This document shows positions 24,099-35,603 of a stretch of 64,000 nt of DNA, piece by piece. The translations under genes were made by a program, and so were the position numbers. The notes under the pieces were generated by a model that worked only from the letters and a program-made list of their open reading frames with translations, had not been told where the DNA came from and ran no database searches. Source of the stretch: Manihot esculenta (Eukaryota; Streptophyta; Magnoliopsida; Malpighiales; Euphorbiaceae); the NCBI RefSeq assembly GCF_001659605.2, contig NC_035176.2, positions 23,988,716-24,052,715 of the forward strand, given 5' to 3'. The first letter of the stretch is position 1, and each line of letters begins with the position of its first letter.

Positions 24099-24785
24099 TG
24101 ATGTAAGCACAACCAACAACATAAAAAATGATGAGCTAGCATTGCCTCAAGGACCAATTACAAGGTTGAGATCCAAGAGGTTGAAGGAAGCACTTTAAAG
24201 ATTCATGAAGGAATATGTTGAAACTTTGTAAGTTCATTTTGAAGTGGAAGAACAATCTGGCCATTCAAAGTCAATTAGGCCAAATGTGTCCTTATTGACA
24301 ATTCAAATTTTGTATTTATAGTGGGTAGTTATTTAGTAGTTGGTAGTTAACCAGTAGTGGGTAGTTATGCAGTAGTGGATAGTGGCAAAGATCATGGATC
24401 CATGCAGAGTAGTGGGTAGTGGCATAGATTATGGATCCATGCAGAGTAGTGGGTAGTGGCATATATCATGGGTCTTTATTTATGTTATATAAAGCATCTC
24501 TTTTTCTATATTGTACATAGATTATCAATTATTCAATACAATTACTTTATGCGATTCTTCTTTGAGAGCTTAAGAGAAATATTGGTTCTTGACATTGCAT
24601 CACTAATAATGTTTGATACTAACTTATATGTTTCTTATTCCTGCTGCTCTTAAAATCAATCAGTTATAAGTGTTCTTGCATATTAATTAAGGGTGCTTTA
24701 GATTGGGAAATTATTTTTCTGAACTAAGTTCTTTTTACTAGGGTATGTGTCGTTTCAGTCTCTAATAGGCTGGGGTTCCGCATCA
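24099..24785 (+). repeat. 5' LTR of element C
   Basis: A 687-bp LTR from TGATGTAAGC to CCGCATCA. The TATA box TATATAAAG is at 24486-24494. A run of short direct repeats (gtagtgggtagttatnnagta) fills about 24325-24470. The first 220 bases correspond to the polyprotein C terminus in the 3' LTR but here contain stops. Confidence 0.9.
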
Positions 24786-25586
24786 ATTGGTATCAGAGCT
24801 AGGCTTAGTAATAATTTCTTAACTATCCTTTGTGTCTTTTCTTCAATTTTTCATGATATTTCCATTTAGGATACCTATTAGAGTCGAATACATTGTTTAG
24901 TTACTGTTCAAATTGAATTTTACCCTAAATTCTTGTTTAAGCGGAATTACTATATTCAGTGATTTGGTTTGTGCTTTCTGCCATAATTCGTATGCTCCTA
25001 TTCTAACACTCTTAGAATAGTATTTCTAGTGTTTTACTTTTGTCCATATAAAAAAAATACCAAAAAGAAGAAAAAAAAAAGAATTTCTGCAACTTTGGGT
25101 CAATTGTTGAAACTTCATTCTAATATTGATACCTACTGATATAAATCATATTTCATATACCTTGAACATAAATATGGGCTTGGGATTTGAAATACATGTT
25201 TGGATAGGTTTAGAGCCAATTTGGGTAGTATTTTCACAAACTAGTTGTACTTAATACTTGCTGTTTTAAGTGTCTATTTTGTTTGCTTGCTTTGAATTGT
25301 TTTTGTTGAGTCAATATTAACATCAGTTAACCTAGGATCGCATGCTTAGGGAAAACTTCGTGTTAAGCACATCTGTCTTATCAATTTTTGATTATTAGTT
25401 TGTCAATTTGGTGTCTTTCTGTTTGTTGGTTTCTTACACTTAGTTTGATAAATTGCACATTGTTGAACATCTAATTACACTTAGTACACGAAATTTCACT
25501 TTTGTGTGCTAAATCAATCCATTGTTAATTTTGGTCAGTTTGCATCTAGTGTTGTTTCCTATCTTTTCTTGTTAGGTCTTTCCTTG
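24786..25586 (+). other. 5' leader of element C, first part, with primer site
   Basis: The primer-binding site TGGTATCAGAGC lies at 24788-24799, two bases after the LTR, and is a perfect match to initiator tRNA-Met. The rest is an AT-rich leader with no ORF. It is broken at the CCTTG target site (25582-25586) by element B and resumes at 35476-35603, giving a leader of about 930 bases before gag. Confidence 0.85.
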
Positions 25587-27845
25587 TGTAACGACCCGAA
25601 AATCGGACCGCTACCGGCGCTAGGATCCGGGTCGACTTAAGGCCGCCGGGACCCGTAGCAAGCCTGACATGCATCCTGAAAACCTGCTTAATCCCATACA
25701 TGATCAACAACATACATAAAAATTAAAACTTTTCTTTCCATTCATACGCCAACTCAACCTGTGCATGCACTATAACATAATCATAACATTGATCCCTCAG
25801 TGGGATCTCACCAGTGCCCCCAATGGGTGACATAACATATGCTAAGTTGGTTTACACAAACATCATAAAAATCTCTAGGATCATGTAACGAAAGGGATAA
25901 CAACTATCTATGGTCAAGCACACCTCTAACATCCATATACATCATCTCATTACATAACTATACTGATTAAGACATTACATTACGATTTGATCATGTCCAT
26001 TTCTAGCTATTACATAAGCATGACTTCTTTACTCTATCCGGACTCCCGCACTATACTGTACCTGCAAGCCTGGGGGTAAAGGGAGAGGGGTGAGCTAAAA
26101 GCCCAGTGAGTAGAACTATAAAACATATTAACACTATGCTCCAATGAAATGCATCATAACACAGACAATTCACATAAGGGTTGGGTGAACTTGTCACCAA
26201 TTAGTCCAAGCTAACTCTATGCCAGGCCGTAGCATGGGGTCCTGGTCTTCCTGTCATACATACATTACTTACCATTGTCCCAGGGCCTCCTCTGGGCTCC
26301 TGGTCTTCGAGTCCCATAACCGTGCCAGGCCGTAGAATGGGGTCCTGGTCTTTCCTTACTCTGTGCCAGGCCGTAGAATGGGGTCCTGGTCTTCCTGTCA
26401 TGGACTAATTGGGTCATCCAACATTCACCCACATCAACAACAATCGATGCAATGCGGCATATTCGTGAAACTAATGCAATCATCCTATTGCATAATCATG
26501 ATGCATGAAACATGATAAAACATTTAATTTAAAAGATTAAGTTTAGTTCCACTCACCTCTGGCTGACTCTGACAACACCGAAGCAACTGAACTCACTGCT
26601 GGGGTCCTCGGTTCCTCGGGTCCGAACCTACACAGGTGGACTCAAATGAGGGACCAAACATACTAGAACATAACTATAAACTACTCCCCAAAAACCCCTT
26701 AAAACATCCTGAAATAACCATAGAAAAACATGCAAAGGAGGCCTGGACAGGGCACTTTCGGCGGCAGGTTCGGCGGCCGAAAGTCCCTCCAGAGCCGAAA
26801 GCCAGGCAGGTTCGGCGGCACCTTCGGCGGCCGAAACTCCCAGACAGAGACGAAACTCATGCATGTTCGGCGGCACTTTCGGCGGCCGAAACTGCCAGAC
26901 AGAGACGAAAGTCTCCTTTCGGGGGCAAGCTTCGACTGCCTCCCCAGCCATGTTCGGCGGCCGAAAGTCCTTCGGCTGCCGAACCTGGTTTCTGCCAAAG
27001 GGCATAAACTTGGCTCCCTTTGCACATTTCGCCTCCAAACCTTCCAAACATGCATCAAACCTATTCTACAACACACAAACACAAGCATACAAGTTCCTAG
27101 GGGCATCAAACCGTCACAAACCCCATCTACAACACATCAAGCATCCACATTGCTCAAGAACATACATTTATACCCATAAACATAACCATAACCTAAACAT
27201 GCATTCTACCCCATAGATCTACTTAAAACTTACTTAAAACATGCAATGAGCTTAAGAACGGCTCTTACCTCTTGAAGATCAAGAGAGAGAGACGACCTAA
27301 ACTCGAAGTTGGGAGAGCTTGAGTTCTTGAACCTCCAAGCTCCAAAACTTTGCTCAAATGTTCAAATCTTCAAAACAAAGTTAAAACAAATGAAAATCTT
27401 GAAAGATTTAGAGGAAAGACGCCAAAGATGGGTGAGGGGCGACGAAGACTCACCTTGGCCGAAAATGGGGAAAAAGCTCGCCCGTTTTCGGCTAAGGGAC
27501 CCTTTTATAGTGGCTGGCCAGACCACGTTCGGGGGCCGAATGTGCCTCCGCATGCATGCCATGTTCGGCGGCCGAACCTGGACTTCCCTCACTTATGCTT
27601 TCGGGGGCCTAAAGCACACCCGCAACGCATGCATGTTCGGCGGCCGAACTTGAGGTTCGGTGGCCGAACCTGAGTTTTCCTCCAAAGCTATTTTCATGCA
27701 AAAACTCATTTTCTTTCATGCTTAATACATAAAACACATTAAAACATATTATAAAAATATGGTTTTACCCTACTAGAGGCTTCCGACATCCGAGATTCCA
27801 CCGGACGGTAGGAATTCCGATACCGGAGTCTAGCCGGGTATTACA
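25587..27845 (-). repeat. 3' LTR of Tekay B
   Basis: A 2259-bp LTR. The minus-strand TATA box CTATAAAAGGG is at 27500-27510. Palindrome clusters of the TTCGGCGGCCGAA type lie at 26755-26985 and 27530-27670. Four direct repeats containing ggccgtagaatggggtcctgg are at 26218-26400, the counterpart of the repeat block in the A LTR. Confidence 0.95.
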
Positions 27846-27859
27846 TTCTCCCCCCTTAT
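27846..27859 (-). other. Polypurine tract of Tekay B
   Basis: The minus strand reads AAGGGGGGAGAA directly before the 3' LTR, one G shorter than in element A. Confidence 0.85.
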
Positions 27860-27931
27860 GAACATTCGTCCCCGAATGTTCCTCAACTAGCACATGCAAG
27901 GCATATAACATAAAACACATAAAGACTAACC

Positions 27932-30900
27932 TTAAAAGAGATGAGGATATTGCCGGAGCATAGACTCCCGTGTCTCCCAAGTGCACTCTTCCAGATTGTG
28001 GTGGTTCCAAAGGACCTTCACCATCGGGATTTCCTTGTTCCTTAGCTTTCTGATCTGGGTGTCTAGGATCCGTACCGGCTGCTCAACATAGGTGAGATCC
28101 TCTTGGATCTCCACATCAGGCTCACTAAGAACCTTGCCCGGATCTGACACAAATTTCCTAAACATTGAAACATGGAAAACCGGATGGATTCTTGCCATAG
28201 AAGCAGGCAAATCTAGCTTGTACGACACATTCCCAATCTTCTGCAAGATTTCAAAGGGTCCGATGTATCGAGGGGCTAGTTTACCTTTCTTCCCGAAGCG
28301 AACCACTCCCTTCATTGGAGACACCTTAAGCAAAACCAGATCCCCCTCCTGAAACTCTACTTGCCTTCTGCGGATGTCTGCATAACTCTTCTGTCTGCTT
28401 GCAGCTGTCTTGATTCTTTCTCTGATTAAGGGTACCACCCTGCTGGTGATTTCTACTAGCTCAGGCCCTGCCAAGGCCTTTTCTCCAACTTCTTCCCAGC
28501 AAACGGGTGACCTGCACTTCCTTCCATATAAAGCTTCATATGGAGCCATCCCGATGCTAGCATGATGGCTGTTATTGTAGGCAAACTCCACCAAAGGTAG
28601 ATGCTGCCTCCAAGAACCGCCAAAGTCCAGCACACACATCCTCAGCATATCTTCTATGGTCTGGATGGTCCTCTCTGACTGTTCGTCTGTCTGTGGATGG
28701 AAGGCAGTACTGAAATCCAACCTGGTACCCATGGCATCCTGCAGACTCCGCCAAAACCTGGAGGTGAACTGGGGTCCTCTATCTGACACTATAGAAATAG
28801 GAACCCCATGCAGTCTGACTATCTCATCAACATACACCTGCGCCAACTTGTCCACAGAGTAGCCACTCCTGACAGGGATGAAGTGAGCAGATTTGGTGAG
28901 TCTGTCCACAATCACCCATATGGAGTCCAATCTGTTGGACGTCGCCGGTAACCCCACTACGAAGTCCATAGCTATATTCTCCCATTTCCACTCTGGAATA
29001 GGTAGCGGGTTAAGCATTCCAGCCGGCTTCTGATGTTCCAGCTTCACCCTCTGACAAACTTTGCAGGCTGACACAAACTGTGCCACTTCTCTCTTCATAG
29101 CTGGCCACCAATAAACTTTCTTCAGATCCTGATACATTTTGGTGGCTCCGGGGTGAATGCTGTATCTTGCATTATGAGCCTCTCTCATAATGTCTCCTTT
29201 TAGCTCCATGTCATCTGGAACACATAAACGACTCCCATAGCGGAGGATTCCCTTGTTGTCGAATCTGAACTCGCTGTCTTTGCCTGACTGAACAGTCCTG
29301 GCAATCTTTACTAACTCTGGGTCCTCATGCTGTTTCTGAGCCACTTGCTCTAGAAACACATGTGTCACTTTCATCTGAGCAACTAAAGCACCTGTACCAG
29401 ACAACTCCAACTGTAGACCTTCCTCAATGAGCTTGTAAAACTCCTTCACCATTGGTCTCCTCTCTGCCGTGATGTGGGATAGACTGCCTAGTGACTTCCG
29501 GCTTAGGGCGTCTGCCACGACATTCGCCTTACCCGGATGATACTGAATCTTGCAATCATAGTCACTCAGCAGCTCTACCCATCTCCTCTGTCTCAAGTTC
29601 AAATCTCTTTGACTCAGGATGTACTGCAGGCTCTTATGATCTGTGAAGATCTCACATTTTACCCCATAGAGGTAATGCCTCCACATCTTGAGTGCAAAGA
29701 TAACTGCTGCCATCTCAAGATCGTGTGTGGGGTAATTCAACTCATGCTTCTTTAGCTGCCTCGAAGCATAAGCAATCACTCTCTCATTTTGCATCAGTAC
29801 ACAACCCAGTCCCACACGGGACGCATCACAAAAGACTATAAAGTCCTCATCACTAGATGGCAGAGCTAAAATTGGTGCTGAAGTCAACCTCTTCTTAAGC
29901 TCTTCAAAACTCTCTTCGCACTGGTCAGTCCACATAAACTTCTGGTTCTTCCTGGTTAACCTGGTCAGAGGAGCTGCTATTTTCGAGAAGTCCTGAACGA
30001 ACCTCCTGTAGTAACCTGCCAAACCCAAGAAACTTCTAATCTTTATCACTAAAGTGGGTCTAGGCCAGTTAGTCATAGTTTCTGTCTTCTTGGGGTCCAC
30101 CTCTATCCCATTCTCTGACACTACATGCCCCAAGAACAAAATGCTCCTCTGCCAGAACTCACACTTAGAAAACTTGGCATACAAGCCATGTTCCCTCAAG
30201 GTCTGTAGAACCAACCTCAGATGATGGGCATGCTCCTCTGCATTCCTGGAATACACTAGGATATCATCTATGAAGACAATAATGAAGTGATCCAGGTACT
30301 GGCTAAACACTCTATTCATGAGATCCATGAATGCTGCAGGGGCGTTGGTTAACCCGAACGGCATCACAAGGAACTCAAAATGCCCATATCTGGTCCTAAA
30401 AGCTGTCTTTGGCACGTCCTCTTCCCTGATCCTCAACTGATGATACCCGAACCTCAGATCTATTTTGGAGAAACAACCCGCTCCTGCTAGCTGGTCGAAT
30501 AGATCGTCGATCCTTGGCAAAGGGTACTTGTTCTTAGTAGTGACTTTGTTCAACTGCCTGTAGTCGATACAAAGCCTAAGGGATCCATCCTTCTTTCTCA
30601 CAAACAAAACTGGAGCACCCCAGGGTGAGGTACTCGGTCGGATGAAGCCCTTGTCTAGCAGCTCCTGTAACTGCTCCTTCAACTCCTTCAATTCTGCTGG
30701 CGCCATCCTGTAGGGAGGGATAGAGATCGGTCGGGTTCCAGGCATCAGTTCTATCTCGAACTCTATCTCCCTAGCAGGTGGTAAACCTGGCAGCTCGTCT
30801 GGGAACACATCTAAGAACTCTCTAACCACTGGCACCGAGGCGGGCTCTCTAACCTGACTGCTAAGCTCTCTCACATGAGCCAAATACCCCTGACATCCCC

Positions 30901-32926
30901 TCCTGAGCAACCTACGAGCCTGAAGAGCTGATATCAGACCTCTAGGTGTACCCCTCCTGTCTCCTCTGAAGACAACCTCAGACCCATCCTGACCTCTGAA
31001 CCTGACTACCTTGTCCCTGCAGTCCAAGGTAGCACTATGGGTAGATAACCAGTCCATCCCTAGAATGACGTCAAAATCTGTCGAATCTAGAACCACTAGG
31101 TCGGCGGACAAGCATCTTCCCTCAACAAACACAGGACTACATTGGCAGACTGACTCTGCCACTGATGGATCACACTTGGGTCCACTGACCCAGAGAGGAC
31201 ACTCTAACCCAGAAGTCATCAGACCTAACCTCCCCACGGCTCTCGGAGCAATAAAAGAATGAGATGCACTAGGGTCCATCAAGGCATACACATCTGAACA
31301 ACCAATGATTAAGTTACCTGCCACTACGGTGTTAGATGCATCTGCCTCCTGCTGTGTCATTGTGAAGATCCGTGCTGGAGCTGATGGACCTTCACCTCTG
31401 AAACCTGCTGAAGAAGAGGCTGCCCCTCTCCCTCTGCCTCTGCCACTAGCCTGAGTCATGGCTGGAGCTGCTGGCTGCGCTACACTGCCTGAGGCTGTAT
31501 TCTGGGACTGAGCCATCGAGACTGCTCTTGGACATTCTCGAGCCATATGCCCCTCCTAACCACATCTGAAACAGGCGTTCGTCCCAAACCGACATACTCC
31601 CCTGTGTGGCCTACCAAACTTTGCACAAACTGCATTATCCGCACCAGAGCTTGAGCCACTCCCAAATCCCAGACTAGACTTGACTTTACTCCAGAACTTA
31701 TTCTTCTTACCCTTGGGTTTACCCCATCTCTTACTGCCTGAAGCTGCTGCACTCAAGGTAGAGGGATCTAACCTTCCCCCACTCGGAGTTTTTGAACCAG
31801 AAGATTGTGCCACTGTCTGCTTAACTGTCCCCTGAATGATGGCACTGGCCTCCATTTTCCTGGCCATATCTACTATGGCATGGAAGCTCTCCCTGTCCAC
31901 GGACTGAATCAAGGAGGAATACCTGGAATGAAGTTTCATGACATACCTCCTTGACCTCTTCGAATCTGTGTCCAGACTCTGCCCAGAAAAAGGCAACAGC
32001 TCCAAGAATCTGTCGGTGTACTCCTCTATACTCATTTCATCCGTCTGCCTCAACTGCTCGAACTCTATCATCTTCAGCTCTCTTGAACTATCGGGAAAAG
32101 CCCAACCTGCAAACTCGTTTGCAAACTCTTCCCAGGACATGCTGTCCACTCTCGGGTTCACATAATTCTTGAACCACTCTCGTGCCTTCTTGCACTTAAG
32201 CGTGAACCCGGCCATCTGAATGGCTCTGCTGTCATCAGCCCCAATCTCTTCTGTGATCACTTTAACCCTTTCAAGATACACAAATGGGTCATCCCCTTTT
32301 TCATACTGAGGAGCACCCAGTTTCATGTAATCTGTCATCCTGACCTTGCTCCCACTGGCTGAGCTAGGTCTAGAAGGTTGAGTATCTGGGGCTGCTGGTT
32401 CTGTAGGTGGTGGAGGTGGTGCAACATTTTCTGAGGTAGGGTTTGCTGGATTTGGATAGTAAGGTGGGGGTGGATACATTGGGTATTGCGAATATGGTGG
32501 GTAGTATGGTGGGTATGGCATCTGTGTGGGATAAGGGGTGAAGCTAGGGTAATCCGATGTACCTCCCATCGAATACCCGGGATGTTGTGAGAAGTGTGGG
32601 TAGCGGGGTGGCTGAACAAATCCCGAGGCCTGAGTGCCTCCTTGGGACTCTCCCATTCCCTCTTCTGACATGCTAACTACCAGACTGCCATCCCTCCTCT
32701 GCTCTACATCCATATCATCCCCCATGTCCTCTGACGCTCCTCCCTGAACTGTTCCTCTGACTGATCTGCTTCTACCCAGATCCAAAGACCTTCTAGGGTC
32801 TCTTACTGCTCTTTCTCAGTTAGACCTACTAAACATTGCCCTAGGCAATGTAGGAGGACCGGCGCTCGTGCCCTCATCCTCAGGTGGCACTCCAGTCAAT
32901 CTTACTGATCGACGAGTTCCCCTCAT
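27932..32926 (-). pseudogene. gag-pol polyprotein of Tekay B, two nonsense codons
   Basis: The frame starts at ATG 32924-32926 (MRGTRRSVRL) and ends at 27932, about 1660 residues. Two stops interrupt it. TGA at 32816-32818 is in the gag N terminus, where A has CGA. TAG at 31556-31558 is inside the zinc knuckle ([17 protein letters not shown]), where A has a glutamine codon. Both are in frame with the flanking ORFs (31556-32785 and 27932-31546). RT (FIDDILVY), RNase H (FCDAS), integrase ([24 protein letters not shown]) and the chromodomain-like end ([13 protein letters not shown]) are present. Two conserved glycines are altered: protease DPSAS instead of DPGAS, and integrase HPQTDE instead of HPQTDG. 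The protease change probably abolishes activity. All four changes are C-to-T or G-to-A. Confidence 0.95.
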
Positions 32927-33165
32927 CCTGTTTTCTGAAAAACAGTGCACATCACAAGCAAACATTAGCATCATATGGTTCATGTGGGCACACATGAACC
33001 CGCATCACACATCATTAATGCACATGCATATTATCATGGCATTTCACATCATTATGTAAGACAGGACTCCACATCCTATCCTAGTGGACATGATCTTCCT
33101 ATTGTGCTTGACCTTCTATAACATCTATGAGCCCGACACTCTAGGTCCGACCATATGAACCTAGG

Positions 33166-33177
33166 GCTCTGATACCA
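33166..33177 (-). other. Primer-binding site of Tekay B (tRNA-iMet)
   Basis: The minus strand reads TGGTATCAGAGC three bases from the 5' LTR, a perfect match to the initiator tRNA-Met 3' end and identical in place and sequence to element A. Confidence 0.95.
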
Positions 33178-33180
33178 TTC

Positions 33181-35470
33181 TGTAACGACCCGAAAATCGG
33201 ACCGCTACCGGCGCTAGGATTCGAGTCAACTTAAGGCCGCCGGGACCCGTAGCAAGCCTGACATGCATCCTGAAAACCTGCTTAATCCCATACATGATCA
33301 ACAACATACATAAAAATTAAAACTTTTCTTTCCATTCATACGCCAACTCAACCTGTGCATGCACTATAACATAATCATAACATTGATCCCTCAGTGGGAT
33401 CTCATCAGTGCCCCCAATGGGTGACATAACATATGCTGAGTTGGTTTACACAAACATCATAAAAATCTCTAAGATCATGTAACGAAAGGGATAACAACTA
33501 TCTATGGTCAAGCACACCTCTAACATCCATATACATCATCTCATTACATAACTATACTAATTAAGACATTACATTACGATTTGATCATGTCCATTTCTAG
33601 CTATTACATAAGCATGACTTCTTTACTCTATCCGAACTCCCGCACTATACTGTACCTGCAAGCCTGGGGGTAAAAGGAGAGGGGTGAGCTAAAAGCCCAG
33701 TGAGTAGAACTATAAAACATATTAACACTATGCTCCAATGAAATGCATCATAACACAGACAATTCACATAAGGGTTGGGTGAACTTGTCACCAATTAGTC
33801 CAAGCTAACTCTGTGCCAGGCCGTAGCATGGGGTCCTGGTCTTCCTGTCATACATACATTACTTACCATTGTCCCAGGGCCTCCTCTGGGCTCCTGGTCT
33901 TCGAGTCCCATAACCGTGCCAGGCCGTAGAATGGGGTCCTGGTCTTTCCTTACTCTGTGCCAGGCCGTAGAATGGGGTCCTGGTCTTCCTGTCATGGACT
34001 AATTGGGTCATCCAACATTCACCCACATCAACAACAATCGATGCAATGCGGCATATTCGTGAAACTAATGCAATCATCCTATTGCATAATCATGATGCAT
34101 GAAACATGATAAAACATTTAATTTAAAAGATTAAGTTTAGTTCCACTCACCTCTGGCTGACTTTGACAACACCGAAGCAGCTGAACTCACTGCTGGGGTC
34201 CTCAGTTCCTCGAGTCCGAACCTACACAGGTGGACTCAAATGAGGGACCAAACATACTAGAACATAACTATAAACTACTCCCCAAAAACCCCTTAAAACA
34301 TCCTAAAATAACCATAGAAAAACATGCAAAGGAGGTTTGGACAGGGCACTTTCGGCGGCAGGTTCGGCGACCGAAAGTCCCTCCAGAGCTGAAAGCCAGG
34401 TAGGTTCGGCGGCACCTTCGGCGGTCGAAACTCCCAGACAGAGATGAAACTCATGCATGTTCGGCGGCACTTTCAGCGGCCGAAACTGCCAGACAGAGAC
34501 GAAAGTCTCCTTTCGGGGGCAAGCTTCGGCAGCCGAAAGGCTGCCTCCCCAGCCATGTTCGGCGGCCGAAAGTCCTTCGGCTGCCGAACCTGGTTTCTGC
34601 CAAAGGGCAGAAACTTGGCTGCCTTTGCACATTTCGCCTCCAAACCTTCCAAACATGCATCAAACCTAATCTACAACACACAAACACAAGCATACAAGTT
34701 CCTAGGGGCTTCAAACCGTCACAAACCCCATCTACAACACATCAAGCATCCACATTGCTCAAGAACATACATTTATACCCATAAACATAACCATAACCTA
34801 AACATGCATTCTACCCCATAGATCTACTTAAAACTTACTTAAAACATGCAATGAGCTTAAGATCGGCTCTTACCTCTTGAAGATCGAGAGAGAGAGATGA
34901 CCTAAACTCGAAGTTGTGAGAGCTTGAGTTCTTGAACCTCCAAGCTCCAAAACTTTGCTCAAATGCTCAAATCTTTAAAACAAAGTTAAAACAAATGAAA
35001 ATCTTGAAAGATTTAGAGGAAAGACGCCAAAGATGGGTGAGGGGCGACGGAGACTCACCTTGGCCGAAAATGGGGAAAAAGCTCGCCCGTTTTCGGCTAA
35101 GGGACCCTTTTATAGTGGCTGGCCAGACCACGTTCGGGGGCCGAATGTGCCTCCACATGCATGCCATGTTCGGCGGCCAAACTTGAGGTTCGGCGGCCAA
35201 ACTTGAGGTTCGGCGGTCGAACCTGGACTTCCCTCACTTATGCTTTCGGGGGACTAAAGCACACCCGCAACGCATGCATGTTCGGCGGCCGAACCTGAGT
35301 TTTCCTCCAAAGCTATTTTCATGCAAAAACTCATTTTCTTTCATGCTTAATACATAAAACACATTAAAACATATTATAAAAACATGGTTTTACCCTACTA
35401 GAGGCTTTCGACATCCGAGATTCCACCGGAGGGTAGGAATTCCGATACCGGAGTCTAGCCGGGTATTACA
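33181..35470 (-). repeat. 5' LTR of Tekay B
   Basis: A 2290-bp LTR holding the promoter (minus-strand TATA box 35105-35115). It is nearly identical to 25587-27845; the 31-base length difference comes from small indels in the TTCGGC-rich blocks (near 34525 and 35175-35225). This shows that these palindrome clusters change by gain and loss of repeat units. Confidence 0.95.
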
Positions 35471-35603
35471 CCTTGCTTTCCTTATTATTCGAATCATACA
35501 AGCTAGGCTTATTGAGTATTTATTCTGAAGTGCACTTTTGAGATACCAAGTGAGTGCTTGAAAGTTAAACACGTGAGTTGAGAGAATTATAAATTTTTCT
35601 ATA

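Larger units (their letters stand above)
25587..35470 (-). mobile_element. Tekay-type Ty3/gypsy LTR retrotransposon B, nested in C
   Basis: A full-length 9884-bp element on the minus strand: LTRs 25587-27845 and 33181-35470, TSD CCTTG (25582-25586 and 35471-35475), tRNA-iMet primer site, polypurine tract, and gag-pol in one frame with two nonsense codons. It is homologous to element A over its whole length: pol is very close, while gag is clearly more diverged. A and B are therefore separate subfamily members, not copies of each other. Its LTRs differ at three of the first 140 bases, all transitions, so the insertion is recent. Confidence 0.95.

Noticed and set aside
21216..33177. tRNA-Met-like matches (TGGTATCAGAGC) considered as tRNA genes
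   Set aside because: Only the 12-base primer site is present at each LTR edge, with no cloverleaf.
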